Assembly (NCBI GenBank): GCA_015655585.1
Contig: JAATEV010000020.1
Location: forward strand, 1 to 64,000
Origin: Terriglobales bacterium
Lineage (GTDB): Bacteria > Acidobacteriota > Terriglobia > Terriglobales > Acidobacteriaceae
Direction of reading: 5' to 3'
Length of the DNA stretch: 64,000 nt
A model generated the notes under the pieces. It ran no database searches and was not told the DNA's origin. It saw nothing but the letters and a program-made list of their open reading frames with translations. Below, piece by piece: positions 7,236 through 16,061 of the stretch. A program made the position numbers and the translations under genes. Each line of letters opens with the position of its first letter. The first letter of the stretch is position 1.

Positions 7236-8542
7236 AGCACGCTGGACGGATCGGACGCGGCGACGAGGTCATCGTCCTTCGTCTCGCGGATAAGGAGCAG
7301 CCCGATGAAGGTGATCACTGCCGAGAGCGAGAGATAGTAGCCGACATATTGCAGGCCGTAGGTCTTTGCGAGCCATGTGGCGATATACGGAGCCAGCGAG
7401 GCTCCAAGGATGCCTGCCATGCTGAAGGCCAACGAGCTGCCTGTGTAGCGAACAGGCGTGGGAAACAGCTCAGAGACGATGGTGCCGAGAGGGCCGTAGG
7501 TGAGGCCCATCAGTGCGAGCCCGAGGACCATCATGGAGACGGCTCCCGTGGTTCCAGCCGTGAAGAGCGGCGCGAGCACCAGCCCGAAGACCGCGATTAG
7601 AGCGGTGACGACGAACATGACGGGGCGGCGTCCGCGCTCCGAGAGGACCGCGGAGATGGGGATCGTCAGCGCGAAGAAGAGGATGCCGAAGAGCTGGATG
7701 AGCAGGAAGCTGGCCCGGCTGTAGTGAAGCGCAGTGGTCGCCCAGGAGAGCGCGAAGACGGTCATCAGGTAGAAGAGGACGAAAGTCGCGAGACAGACAA
7801 GAACACCGGCAATCAGCGGGCGGGAGTAACGCCGGAAGACCATCGCGAGGGGGACGCCGACCTGCTCGGAGCGCTGGAGCGATGCCTGAAAAACGGGTGT
7901 CTCGGTGATGGTGAGGCGGACGTAGAGGCCGAGCAGGACGAGCACGGCGCTCGCAAGGAACGGAAGACGCCAGCCGAAAGCGAAGAACTGCTTGTCCGTG
8001 AGAAAGTGCGAGAGCAGCAGGAAGACTCCGCCGGAGAGGAGAAACCCGATGGGAGCGCCGAGTTGGGGAAACATTCCGTACAAAGCGCGTTTGCGCGGCG
8101 GAGCATTCTCTACAGCGAGCAGGATGGCTCCTCCCCACTCTCCGCCGAGGCCGATTCCCTGCCCGAAGCGACAGAGCGCGAGCAGCAGCGGCGCAATGAT
8201 CCCGATAGAAACATACGGAGGCAGGATGCCGATAGCGAATGTCGAGAGCCCCATAGTAGAGAGGGCCAGCACGAGCGTCTTCTTGCGTCCGATGCGGTCG
8301 CCGAAGTGGCCGAAGAGCGCAGAACCAATGGGGCGGGCAAGAAAGGCGATCCCAAAGGTCGCAAGCGAAGCCAGAGTAGACGATGCAGGGTCCGACGCCG
8401 GGAAGAAGAGGCGGGGAAAGACCAGCACGGCAGCGGTGGCGTAGATGTAGAAGTCGAAGAACTCGACCGTGGTGCCAACCAGGCTGGCGAAGAGAACCTG
8501 AGCGGGAGTGTTGAGGCGCTTCTGCGGCGTTTCGTTCGTCAT
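7232..8542 (-). CDS. MFS transporter, metabolite:H+ symporter (MHS) type
   Basis: The 436-residue protein has about 12 membrane segments and the MHS-family landmarks: 'TTVEFFDFYIYATAA' at the start of the first segment, the loop 2-3 signature 'FGHFGDRIGRKKTL', and 'GQGIGLGGEWGGAILLAVE' in segment 4. Relatives include ShiA, KgtP and ProP, which import organic acids or osmolytes with protons across the inner membrane. The actual substrate cannot be read. It is transcribed alone, convergent with the M24 peptidase and divergent from the BNR protein gene; the 227-bp gap to the latter holds both promoters. Confidence 0.85.
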   Translation of the reverse strand: MTNETPQKRLNTPAQVLFASLVGTTVEFFDFYIYATAAVLVFPRLFFPASDPASSTLASLATFGIAFLARPIGSALFGHFGDRIGRKKTLVLALSTMGLSTFAIGILPPYVSIGIIAPLLLALCRFGQGIGLGGEWGGAILLAVENAPPRKRALYGMFPQLGAPIGFLLSGGVFLLLSHFLTDKQFFAFGWRLPFLASAVLVLLGLYVRLTITETPVFQASLQRSEQVGVPLAMVFRRYSRPLIAGVLVCLATFVLFYLMTVFALSWATTALHYSRASFLLIQLFGILFFALTIPISAVLSERGRRPVMFVVTALIAVFGLVLAPLFTAGTTGAVSMMVLGLALMGLTYGPLGTIVSELFPTPVRYTGSSLAFSMAGILGASLAPYIATWLAKTYGLQYVGYYLSLSAVITFIGLLLIRETKDDDLVAASDPSSVL

Positions 8543-8769
8543 GAGCTTTGAAGTTTGAATTCTATTTCAAACGGCAGGAAGCAGTCTTGCTTAAGTGAAT
8601 ATTAAGAAACATTTTCTTTCTCCGGTTCGTCTTGTTTTCCATAGCAATACAGATAGCAGGCGCGATAATGATCCACGGATCATCTCTGTCTTTTGCGGGG
8701 ATACTCTGCGGATCGAATGCCGCACTAGAAACAAATCTCTGCTGTTCTGCGGTCTATCAGGAGACTACT

Positions 8770-11430
8770 GTGAATCTAAGGCGTTTCAGCTCTCTTCTTT
8801 GCCTCTTCGTTATCCTTGGCGCTTTGCCGAGCCCGCGAGGAGAAGCGCAAACCGTCACGGAGTCGCTGCTCAACGGGCTGACCTACCGGAACCTGGGCCC
8901 GTACAAGACCGGAGCCTGGACGATCGGCGTTGCGGTGCCGGACTATCCCGCTGAGGCCCACAAGACCATTATTTATGCGGCTCTGCGCACGGGCGGCGTG
9001 TGGAAGTCCTCGAACGGCGGCGTTACCTTTGAGCCTGTTCTGGACGGACAAAAGATTTATTCCATGGGCGCGATTGCGGTGGCTCCCTCGGACGCGAACA
9101 TCGTCTGGGCTGGAACTGGCGATAACTCGGCCACACGCAGCGCCTACTGGGGCGACGGTGTTTACAAGACCACGGATGGCGGTAAGTCATGGCAAAACAT
9201 GGGGTTGAAGGACACGCAGCACATCGCGCGGATCGTCATCAACCCGAAGAATCCCGACAATGTTTTTGTTGCCGCGCTGGGGCATCTCTCTACGCCGAAC
9301 TCGGAGCGGGGCGTCTTTAGAACGACGGATGGCGGAAAGACCTGGAAAAAAGTTTTGTACGTGGGCGACACGGTGGGCGCGGTGGACCTGGTACGCGATC
9401 CTCGCGACGCTAAAGTGCTGTATGCCGCCACTTACGAGCACCAGAGGCTGCCGTGGCAGATCATCGACGGTGGGCCGGGAACCGGCATTTACAAGACGGT
9501 GGATGGTGGTGACCACTGGAAGGAATTGACGGCTGGATTGCCGAAGGGGCCGATGGGCAGAATCGGCCTGGACATCTGCATTTCCAAGCCGGACGTGCTG
9601 TACGCGGTCTACGACAACCACAACCTGCGCCCCAATGCTACGCGCCCGATCGACACCATCAACGGGCAGGTTTACCGCACGGACGATGCTGGTGGAACGT
9701 GGAGAAAAGTGAATCCCGACGACGTTGACGTCAGTGGCAAAGCTGGCTACTCGTTCAACCAGATCCGGGTCGATCCTAACGATCCGGACCGCGTCTGGGT
9801 GACGGGATCGGATTACCACTACACGGCGGATGGTGGAAAAACGTGGACGGGTCGTGGAGGAGCGCGGCCGTTTGGTCTGGCGTTCGGCGACTTCCGCTCG
9901 CTGTGGGTCGATCCGCAGGATTCGAACCGGATGATCTCGACCTCGGACGGCGGAGTCTTCCAGTCGTTCGACGGTGGACGGACGGCGCAGGCGTATCTGA
10001 CGATCCGTGGCGGTGAGGTCTATGGTCTGGATACGGACCGCGAGATTCCCTACAACATCTACGAGGGGCTGCAAGATCACGAAAGCTGGAAGGGGCCGAG
10101 CAACGGCTGGCAGGGCAGCGTCGGCGTGGAGAACTGGGTGACGACGGGCATTGGCGACGGCCAGTACAACCGCGTCGATCCTACGGACAGCCGCTGGGTC
10201 TACAACACGCAGGAGTTCGGCTCGCTGGGTCGCTATGACCAGAAAACACATGAGCGGGTCATCATCGGGCCGAGGCGGCCGGCGGGGCAGCCTCCGCTGC
10301 GGTTCAACTGGATTGCTCCCTTTACCCTTTCGCCTCACGATCCGAAGACGATCTACGTGGGCTCGCAGGTGGTGCTGAAGTCGACAGACCGGGGCGACCA
10401 CTGGAAGGAGATCAGCCCGGACCTGACGACCAACGATCCTGCGAAGACGAACCACAGTGCGGCGGGAAGCTCGATCCAGTACTGCACGATCACGACGCTC
10501 TCCGAATCGACGCTGAAGGCCGGGCTCCTGTGGGTCGGCTCCGATGACGGCAAGGTGCAGTTGACGCAGGACGATGGCGGAAGCTGGACTGACGTAACGA
10601 AGAACATCGCCAAGGCGGGCGGGCCGGAGGACGTCTGGACGACGCGCGTCTATGCGTCGCTGTTCGCTCCGGGAACGGCGTATGTCTCGAAGTCGGGCCG
10701 CAGGACGGACAACTTCAAGCCCTACCTCTTCAAGACGACGGACTTCGGCGCGACGTGGACGAACATCTCCAAGGGTCTGCCGGAGTGGCCGGTGAACGTG
10801 GTCGTCGAAGACACGAAGAACCCTGCCGTGCTGTTCGCGGGCACCGATATCGGGGTCTACGTTTCGGTGGATGGAGGCGCGAACTGGGTCTCGTTCCAGA
10901 GCAATATGCCTCCGGCGGCGGTGGCCGACATGGTCGTGCAGCCGCAGGCGGAAGACCTGGTAGTGGGAACCTATGGCCGCGGCGTCTGGGTGGCGAACAT
11001 CTCGACGATCCGCGACCTGACGGCGGCGAACCTGAAGGGGCCGTACCTGTTCCCGGTGGCGCCGAGGCCGATCCGGCACGACGGCGCGCAGGGCAACTAC
11101 CGCTTCAACGGCGACAGCTTCCCGATTACGCCCAACGAGCCGAACGGCCTGCTGATCTACTACTATCTGGACAAGGACGCGACCGGGCCGGTAAAGGTGA
11201 CGGTGGCCGACGCCTCCGGCAAGGTGGTCCGCAGCATGAACGGACCACAGAAGGCCGGTTTGACCCGAATCTCCTCAGAGGTCTCCGGCTTCCGCGGCGG
11301 CGGCGGAGCTCGCACCCGGGAGGTACCGGCGGCGATGCCTCCGGGAGAGTACACGGTCACGCTCGATACGGGCGGGACTACACTCACCCAGAAGACCCGC
11401 ATCCTCGAAACGCCCACGTTCGCGTACTAA
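8770..11430 (+). CDS. Secreted BNR/Asp-box beta-propeller protein (VPS10/sortilin-like)
   Basis: The mature protein is a very large multi-propeller of about 860 residues. I see at least ten Asp-box motifs of the form S/T-x-D-x-G-x-T/D-W (for example 'TTDGGKSW', 'TTDGGKTW', 'TADGGKTW', 'TQDDGGSW', 'SVDGGANW'). Such motifs occur in sialidases and in the sortilin-like exported proteins abundant in Acidobacteriota. GTG 8770 is chosen because AGGAG lies six bases upstream and because it places a clean signal peptide at the N-terminus. Function is not established; roles in extracellular binding or glycan/peptide processing are guesses. A similar gene occurs on the other strand at 16062-19262, and the orphan permease gene follows 185 bp downstream. 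Confidence 0.8.
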   Translation: MNLRRFSSLLCLFVILGALPSPRGEAQTVTESLLNGLTYRNLGPYKTGAWTIGVAVPDYPAEAHKTIIYAALRTGGVWKSSNGGVTFEPVLDGQKIYSMGAIAVAPSDANIVWAGTGDNSATRSAYWGDGVYKTTDGGKSWQNMGLKDTQHIARIVINPKNPDNVFVAALGHLSTPNSERGVFRTTDGGKTWKKVLYVGDTVGAVDLVRDPRDAKVLYAATYEHQRLPWQIIDGGPGTGIYKTVDGGDHWKELTAGLPKGPMGRIGLDICISKPDVLYAVYDNHNLRPNATRPIDTINGQVYRTDDAGGTWRKVNPDDVDVSGKAGYSFNQIRVDPNDPDRVWVTGSDYHYTADGGKTWTGRGGARPFGLAFGDFRSLWVDPQDSNRMISTSDGGVFQSFDGGRTAQAYLTIRGGEVYGLDTDREIPYNIYEGLQDHESWKGPSNGWQGSVGVENWVTTGIGDGQYNRVDPTDSRWVYNTQEFGSLGRYDQKTHERVIIGPRRPAGQPPLRFNWIAPFTLSPHDPKTIYVGSQVVLKSTDRGDHWKEISPDLTTNDPAKTNHSAAGSSIQYCTITTLSESTLKAGLLWVGSDDGKVQLTQDDGGSWTDVTKNIAKAGGPEDVWTTRVYASLFAPGTAYVSKSGRRTDNFKPYLFKTTDFGATWTNISKGLPEWPVNVVVEDTKNPAVLFAGTDIGVYVSVDGGANWVSFQSNMPPAAVADMVVQPQAEDLVVGTYGRGVWVANISTIRDLTAANLKGPYLFPVAPRPIRHDGAQGNYRFNGDSFPITPNEPNGLLIYYYLDKDATGPVKVTVADASGKVVRSMNGPQKAGLTRISSEVSGFRGGGGARTREVPAAMPPGEYTVTLDTGGTTLTQKTRILETPTFAY

Positions 11431-11614
11431 TCTCCACCCTCGATCGGCCGGACGTCAGGTAAACGTCCGGCCGATGTTCATTAAAGGACAACTTCCTGAG
11501 ATACTGGCGAGGCGATACATTTACAACGACTGTCGTGTTCTGATGCTCCACGCGCTGCCCTAAGACGTAAACGTCCAGCTTCACTCTCCACCAGAGTTGT
11601 TTTCGGAGAAATTA

Positions 11615-14092
11615 TTGTCGGCCTTCGTCCAGGATCTCACCTACGCCCTTCGCCAGATGAAGAACGCGCCGTTCTTCGCCCTGACGGCTGTTCTTACCCT
11701 TGCGCTGGGGATTGGGATCAATGCGGCGATGTTCTCGGTCGTCGATCAGGTTCTGCTGCGGAGTATGCCCTTCCCGCAGGCAGACGCGGTGGTGCAGATG
11801 GCCGTCAGCAACGAGAGCGGCAACTTTAACGCCACCTCGCTGCCGGACATCCGGGACTGGCAGGCGCGGAGCCACTCCTTCCAGAAGATCGGCTACTACA
11901 CCATGCTGTTTCCGACGCTGGGCGGCACCGCCGATCCGAAGCTGGTGGCCCAGATCGTCTCCAGCCCGAACCTCTTCGAGATGCTGCAAGCCCAGCCGAT
12001 GCTGGGACGCACCTTCGTCGATGACGATGGCAAGGTGGAGCGGGCGAACGTCGTCGTCCTGAACGCCGGGGTGTGGCAGAACACGTACCACTCCGACCCG
12101 AAGATCATCGGGCGCACCATTCCCATCAACGGACTTCCCTACACGGTGATCGGCGTGATGCCGCGCGGCTTCAGCTTCCCGGTGAACACGGGAGACAACT
12201 CCATCTGGACGCCGCTACCGGATGATGGAAAGTCCATGCAGGACCGTAATTCCGGCTCTCTGAGCGTGATCGGCCGCCTGCGCGACGGAGTCACCGTGGA
12301 GAACGCGACGCATGAGCTGAACACGATTCACGATGAACTGAAGCGCGAGTATCCGGGCGAAGACACGAACCCGGTGCTGGTGGAGAGCTATCCGCGTGTG
12401 GTGACCGACACGGTGCGGGGCGGCATTATCGCGCTGGACATCGCGGTGTTCGCGGTCTGGCTGATCGCGTGCGCCAACGTCGCGGGGCTGCTGCTGGCAC
12501 GCGGCAGCGGACGCCAGCGCGAGGTGGCTCTGCGCCTCGCGCTGGGCGCACAACGCGGACGCCTCGTCCGGCAGTTCCTTACCGAAAGCCTTGTACTGAG
12601 CCTGCTGGGCGGACTGCTTGGGCTGGGCCTCGCCTTCTTCGCGCTGCATCTGCTGAAGGACTACCTTGCCGGCGCTGTCATCTTCGGCGACCAGATCCAC
12701 ATTGACCTGAAAGTCTGCCTGTACCTGCTGCTGGCCTCCTGCGCCTCGGCGATTCTGTTCGGGCTGGTGCCTGCACTCCATAGCGCGGGCGCGCCGCTGC
12801 AGGAGGGGCTTCGCCAGGGCAGCACGGCCTCGGGAACGAACCGCACGCAGAGCCGATGGAGAGACGCGCTGGTCGTTGCAGAGATCGCCCTGACGCTCTC
12901 TCTGCTGGTGGCCGCGGGGTTGATGGTGCGCGCCCTGGTTACGCTGCGCCACACGCGGATCGGCTTCGTCGCAGACCAGGTAACTACGGGCGAGATCTAC
13001 CTGCCCAGCCGGGTCGGATTCTTTACGACCGGCTCGCAGCGGGAGAGCGGCCCGGCCCTGATTCGATCTTTCTACATGCCGCTGCTGAACCGACTCCAAT
13101 CGATGCCGGGAGTGCAGGCGGTGGGGCTTACGACCGTGCGGCCTCTGCAGGCGAACTGGGACTTCAACATGACGGTGGAGCTCTATGGCCACGCCAAGCC
13201 GGAGCACAATGCGAAGTCCTATGCGCAGGCGCGAGCCACCAGCGCGGACTACTTCAAAGCAATGGGGATCAGCCTGCTGCAAGGGCGCGTCTTCAACCAA
13301 GGCGACTCGCCGACCGCGCCGCCAGTGGCCATTGTCAACCGCACCTTCGTGAAGCGGTTCCTGAACGATCAGAATCCCCTTGGCCAGCAGGTGCGCCTGA
13401 ACGATACGGGGGCGCGCCAGTGGTCGACGATCGTCGGCGTGGTGAACGACAGCCCGCAGAAGACGATCGGCCAGCCGCCGCTGCCGGAGATTCACTATAA
13501 CCTCGACCAGCTTCTGCCGGAGGACGATCTTTACTATGTGCTCGGCTCGTTCATGATGAACGTCGCCGTGCGCTCGCCGGTGGCGTCGCAAACGATCAGC
13601 AGCGAACTGAGGCGCACGGTGCACGACCTGCAACCCGAGGCCGCGCTAAACGGGGTGCGCAGTATGCAGCAGGTCATCGACGACTCGCTCGGCAACCAGG
13701 TGCTTGCGGCTCGACTGCTGGGACTGTTTGCCGTCGCTGGGCTGGCAATTGCCGTCGCGGGTATCTACGGGCTGCTCACGTACTCGGTAAGCCAGCGCAT
13801 ACGTGAGATGGGTATCCGGTTCGCACTGGGAGCGCAGCGCGATGCCGTGTTGTGGCTCGTGCTGCGTCATGCGCTGCTTCTTCTGGCGATCGGAGTGGCA
13901 TTGGGAGCGATCCTGACCGCTGCATCCATCAAGCTGCTGAGTTCGTTTCTCCCCTACACGCCTACTGCATACGATGGCCTGGGCGCAGCGGCCGTGGCGC
14001 TGCTGCTTGTTGCCTGCGGACTGCTGACCAGTTATCTTCCGGCGCGGCGGGCATCGCGCATCGATCCCGTCGTCGCACTGCGAACCGAGTAG
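11615..14092 (+). CDS. Orphan duplicated FtsX/MacB-type permease (ADOP family)
   Basis: The protein of about 825 residues contains two copies of the unit MacB-periplasmic domain plus FtsX permease. The N-terminal 'LTLALGIGINAAMFSVVDQVLL' region (here in part) is the family hallmark. The second half begins near residue 410, and 'EMGIRFALGAQRDAV' precedes the last segments. Members are typically encoded without an ABC ATPase gene, as here. The start is taken as TTG 11615 because GGAGAAA lies just upstream and the preserved family sequence 'QDLTYALRQMKNAP' follows; a TTG at 11597 is possible. The family is expanded in Acidobacteriota and is thought to act in export or resistance. A perfect 11-bp stem terminator follows. 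Confidence 0.85.
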   Translation: MSAFVQDLTYALRQMKNAPFFALTAVLTLALGIGINAAMFSVVDQVLLRSMPFPQADAVVQMAVSNESGNFNATSLPDIRDWQARSHSFQKIGYYTMLFPTLGGTADPKLVAQIVSSPNLFEMLQAQPMLGRTFVDDDGKVERANVVVLNAGVWQNTYHSDPKIIGRTIPINGLPYTVIGVMPRGFSFPVNTGDNSIWTPLPDDGKSMQDRNSGSLSVIGRLRDGVTVENATHELNTIHDELKREYPGEDTNPVLVESYPRVVTDTVRGGIIALDIAVFAVWLIACANVAGLLLARGSGRQREVALRLALGAQRGRLVRQFLTESLVLSLLGGLLGLGLAFFALHLLKDYLAGAVIFGDQIHIDLKVCLYLLLASCASAILFGLVPALHSAGAPLQEGLRQGSTASGTNRTQSRWRDALVVAEIALTLSLLVAAGLMVRALVTLRHTRIGFVADQVTTGEIYLPSRVGFFTTGSQRESGPALIRSFYMPLLNRLQSMPGVQAVGLTTVRPLQANWDFNMTVELYGHAKPEHNAKSYAQARATSADYFKAMGISLLQGRVFNQGDSPTAPPVAIVNRTFVKRFLNDQNPLGQQVRLNDTGARQWSTIVGVVNDSPQKTIGQPPLPEIHYNLDQLLPEDDLYYVLGSFMMNVAVRSPVASQTISSELRRTVHDLQPEAALNGVRSMQQVIDDSLGNQVLAARLLGLFAVAGLAIAVAGIYGLLTYSVSQRIREMGIRFALGAQRDAVLWLVLRHALLLLAIGVALGAILTAASIKLLSSFLPYTPTAYDGLGAAAVALLLVACGLLTSYLPARRASRIDPVVALRTE

Positions 14093-14096
14093 CAAT

Positions 14097-14131
14097 GCGA
14101 AAACGCCCCGGGCTGGCCGAGGCGTTTTCGC
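14097..14131. terminator. Bidirectional hairpin between permease and DUF885 genes
   Basis: GCGAAAACGCC (14097-14107) and GGCGTTTTCGC (14121-14131) are perfect complements around a 13-base loop. It lies in the 52-bp gap between two convergent genes and has A/T runs inside the stem, so it can terminate in both directions. Confidence 0.75.
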
Positions 14132-14144
14132 GTAGCGAGAGACT

Positions 14145-15905
14145 CTACTCCAGGTCCGGATACGGCCCCTTGCCGCCCGCCCGGATGAAGTCGTCAATGT
14201 GCTGCTCCAACACCGGCAACGGCACAGAGCCCACTTCCAACACCGCGTCGTGAAAGGCTCGGATGTTGAACTTGTCTCCAAGCGCGGCCTCGGCCTTGTG
14301 GCGTACCTTCCACATCGTCATCTGGCCAAGGTAGTAGGAGAGCGCCTGTCCCGGCCACGCAATGTAGCGATCCGTCTCGGTCTCGATCTCGTGATTGGCC
14401 AGAGCCGTGTTCTCCCGCAGATACTGCTGCGCCTGCTCGCGCGTCCAGCCCATCGAGTGAATGCCGGTATCCACGACCAGCCGGGACGCCCGCCATGCCT
14501 GATAACTGAGCATTCCGAAGTGCTCGTAGGGAGTGTGGTAGCTGCCCATCTCCACGCCCAGCCTCTCGCAGTAGAGCGCCCAACCTTCGCCATAGGCGGA
14601 GATGTAGGTCTGGCGGAAGGGCGGCAGTTCCTTGTGCTCCATGATGATCGGCATCTGGAAGGCGTGTCCCGGTGCGGACTCATGCAGCGTGAGAGCAGGC
14701 AGGCTGTAGAGAGGGCGCGAAGGAAGATCGTAGGTGTTCACCAGGTACGTGCCGGGACCACCGCGACCGCCGGTAAAGAACGGAGCCTGATCGGGCGGAA
14801 CCGGCACGATGGCAAAGCGCTGACGCGGCAGGTAGCCGAAGTACTGCGCGGACTTTCCATCGAACTCCTTCGCGATATATGCAGCACGCATCAGAAGCTC
14901 CTCGGGAGTCTTCGCATAGAACTGAGGATCGGTACGGAGGAAGTTCAGAAACGCGGGCAGGTCTCCCTTGAAGCCGACCTGCTTCATCGTCTCCAGCATC
15001 TCGCCGCGAATCTTCGCCATCTCGTCGAGACCGATCTGGTGAATCTGCGCCGGGGTCAGCGCGGTGGTCGTGAACTCGAGAATCTTGGCCTGATAGTAAG
15101 CCTTGCCGTCGGGCAGAGCTTCGGCGGCCAGCGTCGCGCGGGCTCCGGGCATGTACTCGCTTCGCATGAACTTCAGCAGGGTATTGTAAGCGGGCACCAC
15201 GGATTCGCGGATCGCCTTCGCTCCCTGAGCACGCAGACGAGCCTGCTCGGCAGCGGGGATGGATGTGGACATGGTTTTGAACGGCTCGTAGAAGATCGTC
15301 TCTTCCGGCGACTTCGCATCCGCCACCGAGACGATCGAAGCATCCCGCCCGATCAGAGTAACTTTGGGCGGAGTAAAGCCCCGCTTGAGACCTGCACGCA
15401 TGTTGGTGATCTGCTCGTTGAAGTAGCGCGGCACATCGTTCATCTGCGAGATGAAGTTCTCATAGTCCTCCACCGAGTGAAACGATCCCCGCGCTCCGCT
15501 CGCCATCGTGGACCAGAACGCCGTGTCGGAGTTCAACGGCTTCTCGTAATCGTGAAACTTCTGCGTGTTGATCAGCACCTGAATCTGTGCGCGATAAACA
15601 GAGTAGTTCACCTGCTCCACAGGCGACAGCGAACCCGCCCGGATAACGTCGAGCTGCTTCATCACATCCGTCCAGTAGTCGAGACGAGCCTGCTGGGTCG
15701 CCGCATCCACCTTGGGCAAGTGAGCGGGCACGCCGTGCCGCATACTGCCGGAGTCCTCATCATCGTCGATGCCCTGCGCCTGACGCCAGGCCCACTCTTT
15801 TGTATAAATCGCTTTTAGCTGCGCATCGGTGGACGCATCGGCGTGGGCAAACGATGGCGTCAGAGTTAGAACAAGACAGCCAACGGCTGCGATAAGGCGG
15901 TTCAT
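14145..15905 (-). CDS. DUF885 protein, predicted exported zinc metallohydrolase
   Basis: The 586-residue protein has a signal peptide (1-22) and the full DUF885 domain. The family motif 'LTLHESAPGHAFQ' gives H408, E409 and H414, and 'AYGEGWALYCE' gives E440 and E448, a thermolysin/M32-like set of zinc ligands. DUF885 proteins are presumed carboxypeptidase-like peptidases; the substrate is unknown. GGAGGAA lies ten bases before ATG 15905. It converges on the orphan permease gene and lies downstream of a BNR protein gene in the same direction, separated by a terminator at 16001-16039, so it is probably transcribed separately. Location is predicted periplasmic or outer-membrane associated. Confidence 0.83.
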   Translation of the reverse strand: MNRLIAAVGCLVLTLTPSFAHADASTDAQLKAIYTKEWAWRQAQGIDDDEDSGSMRHGVPAHLPKVDAATQQARLDYWTDVMKQLDVIRAGSLSPVEQVNYSVYRAQIQVLINTQKFHDYEKPLNSDTAFWSTMASGARGSFHSVEDYENFISQMNDVPRYFNEQITNMRAGLKRGFTPPKVTLIGRDASIVSVADAKSPEETIFYEPFKTMSTSIPAAEQARLRAQGAKAIRESVVPAYNTLLKFMRSEYMPGARATLAAEALPDGKAYYQAKILEFTTTALTPAQIHQIGLDEMAKIRGEMLETMKQVGFKGDLPAFLNFLRTDPQFYAKTPEELLMRAAYIAKEFDGKSAQYFGYLPRQRFAIVPVPPDQAPFFTGGRGGPGTYLVNTYDLPSRPLYSLPALTLHESAPGHAFQMPIIMEHKELPPFRQTYISAYGEGWALYCERLGVEMGSYHTPYEHFGMLSYQAWRASRLVVDTGIHSMGWTREQAQQYLRENTALANHEIETETDRYIAWPGQALSYYLGQMTMWKVRHKAEAALGDKFNIRAFHDAVLEVGSVPLPVLEQHIDDFIRAGGKGPYPDLE

Positions 15906-16000
15906 GCCCGTTATTCCTCCAGAGTTATTCAGTCATGTAGATCGGTAGTGATGATCGGTAATCCGAATGCTACTACATCGTTCCAGCTCGCAACCCTGCC

Positions 16001-16039
16001 AAAAAAGTGAAGGGGAGCCAGCTCTACTGACTCCCCTTC
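16001..16039 (-). terminator. Rho-independent terminator of the BNR protein gene
   Basis: On the minus strand GAAGGGGAG (16031-16039) pairs with CTCCCCTTC (16009-16017) and is followed by six T (16001-16006 read as A on the plus strand). It sits 23 bp past the stop of the gene at 16062-19262, in the right orientation. Confidence 0.8.
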
Positions 16040-16061
16040 GCCCTCTTCTGCCCGGCCAGCT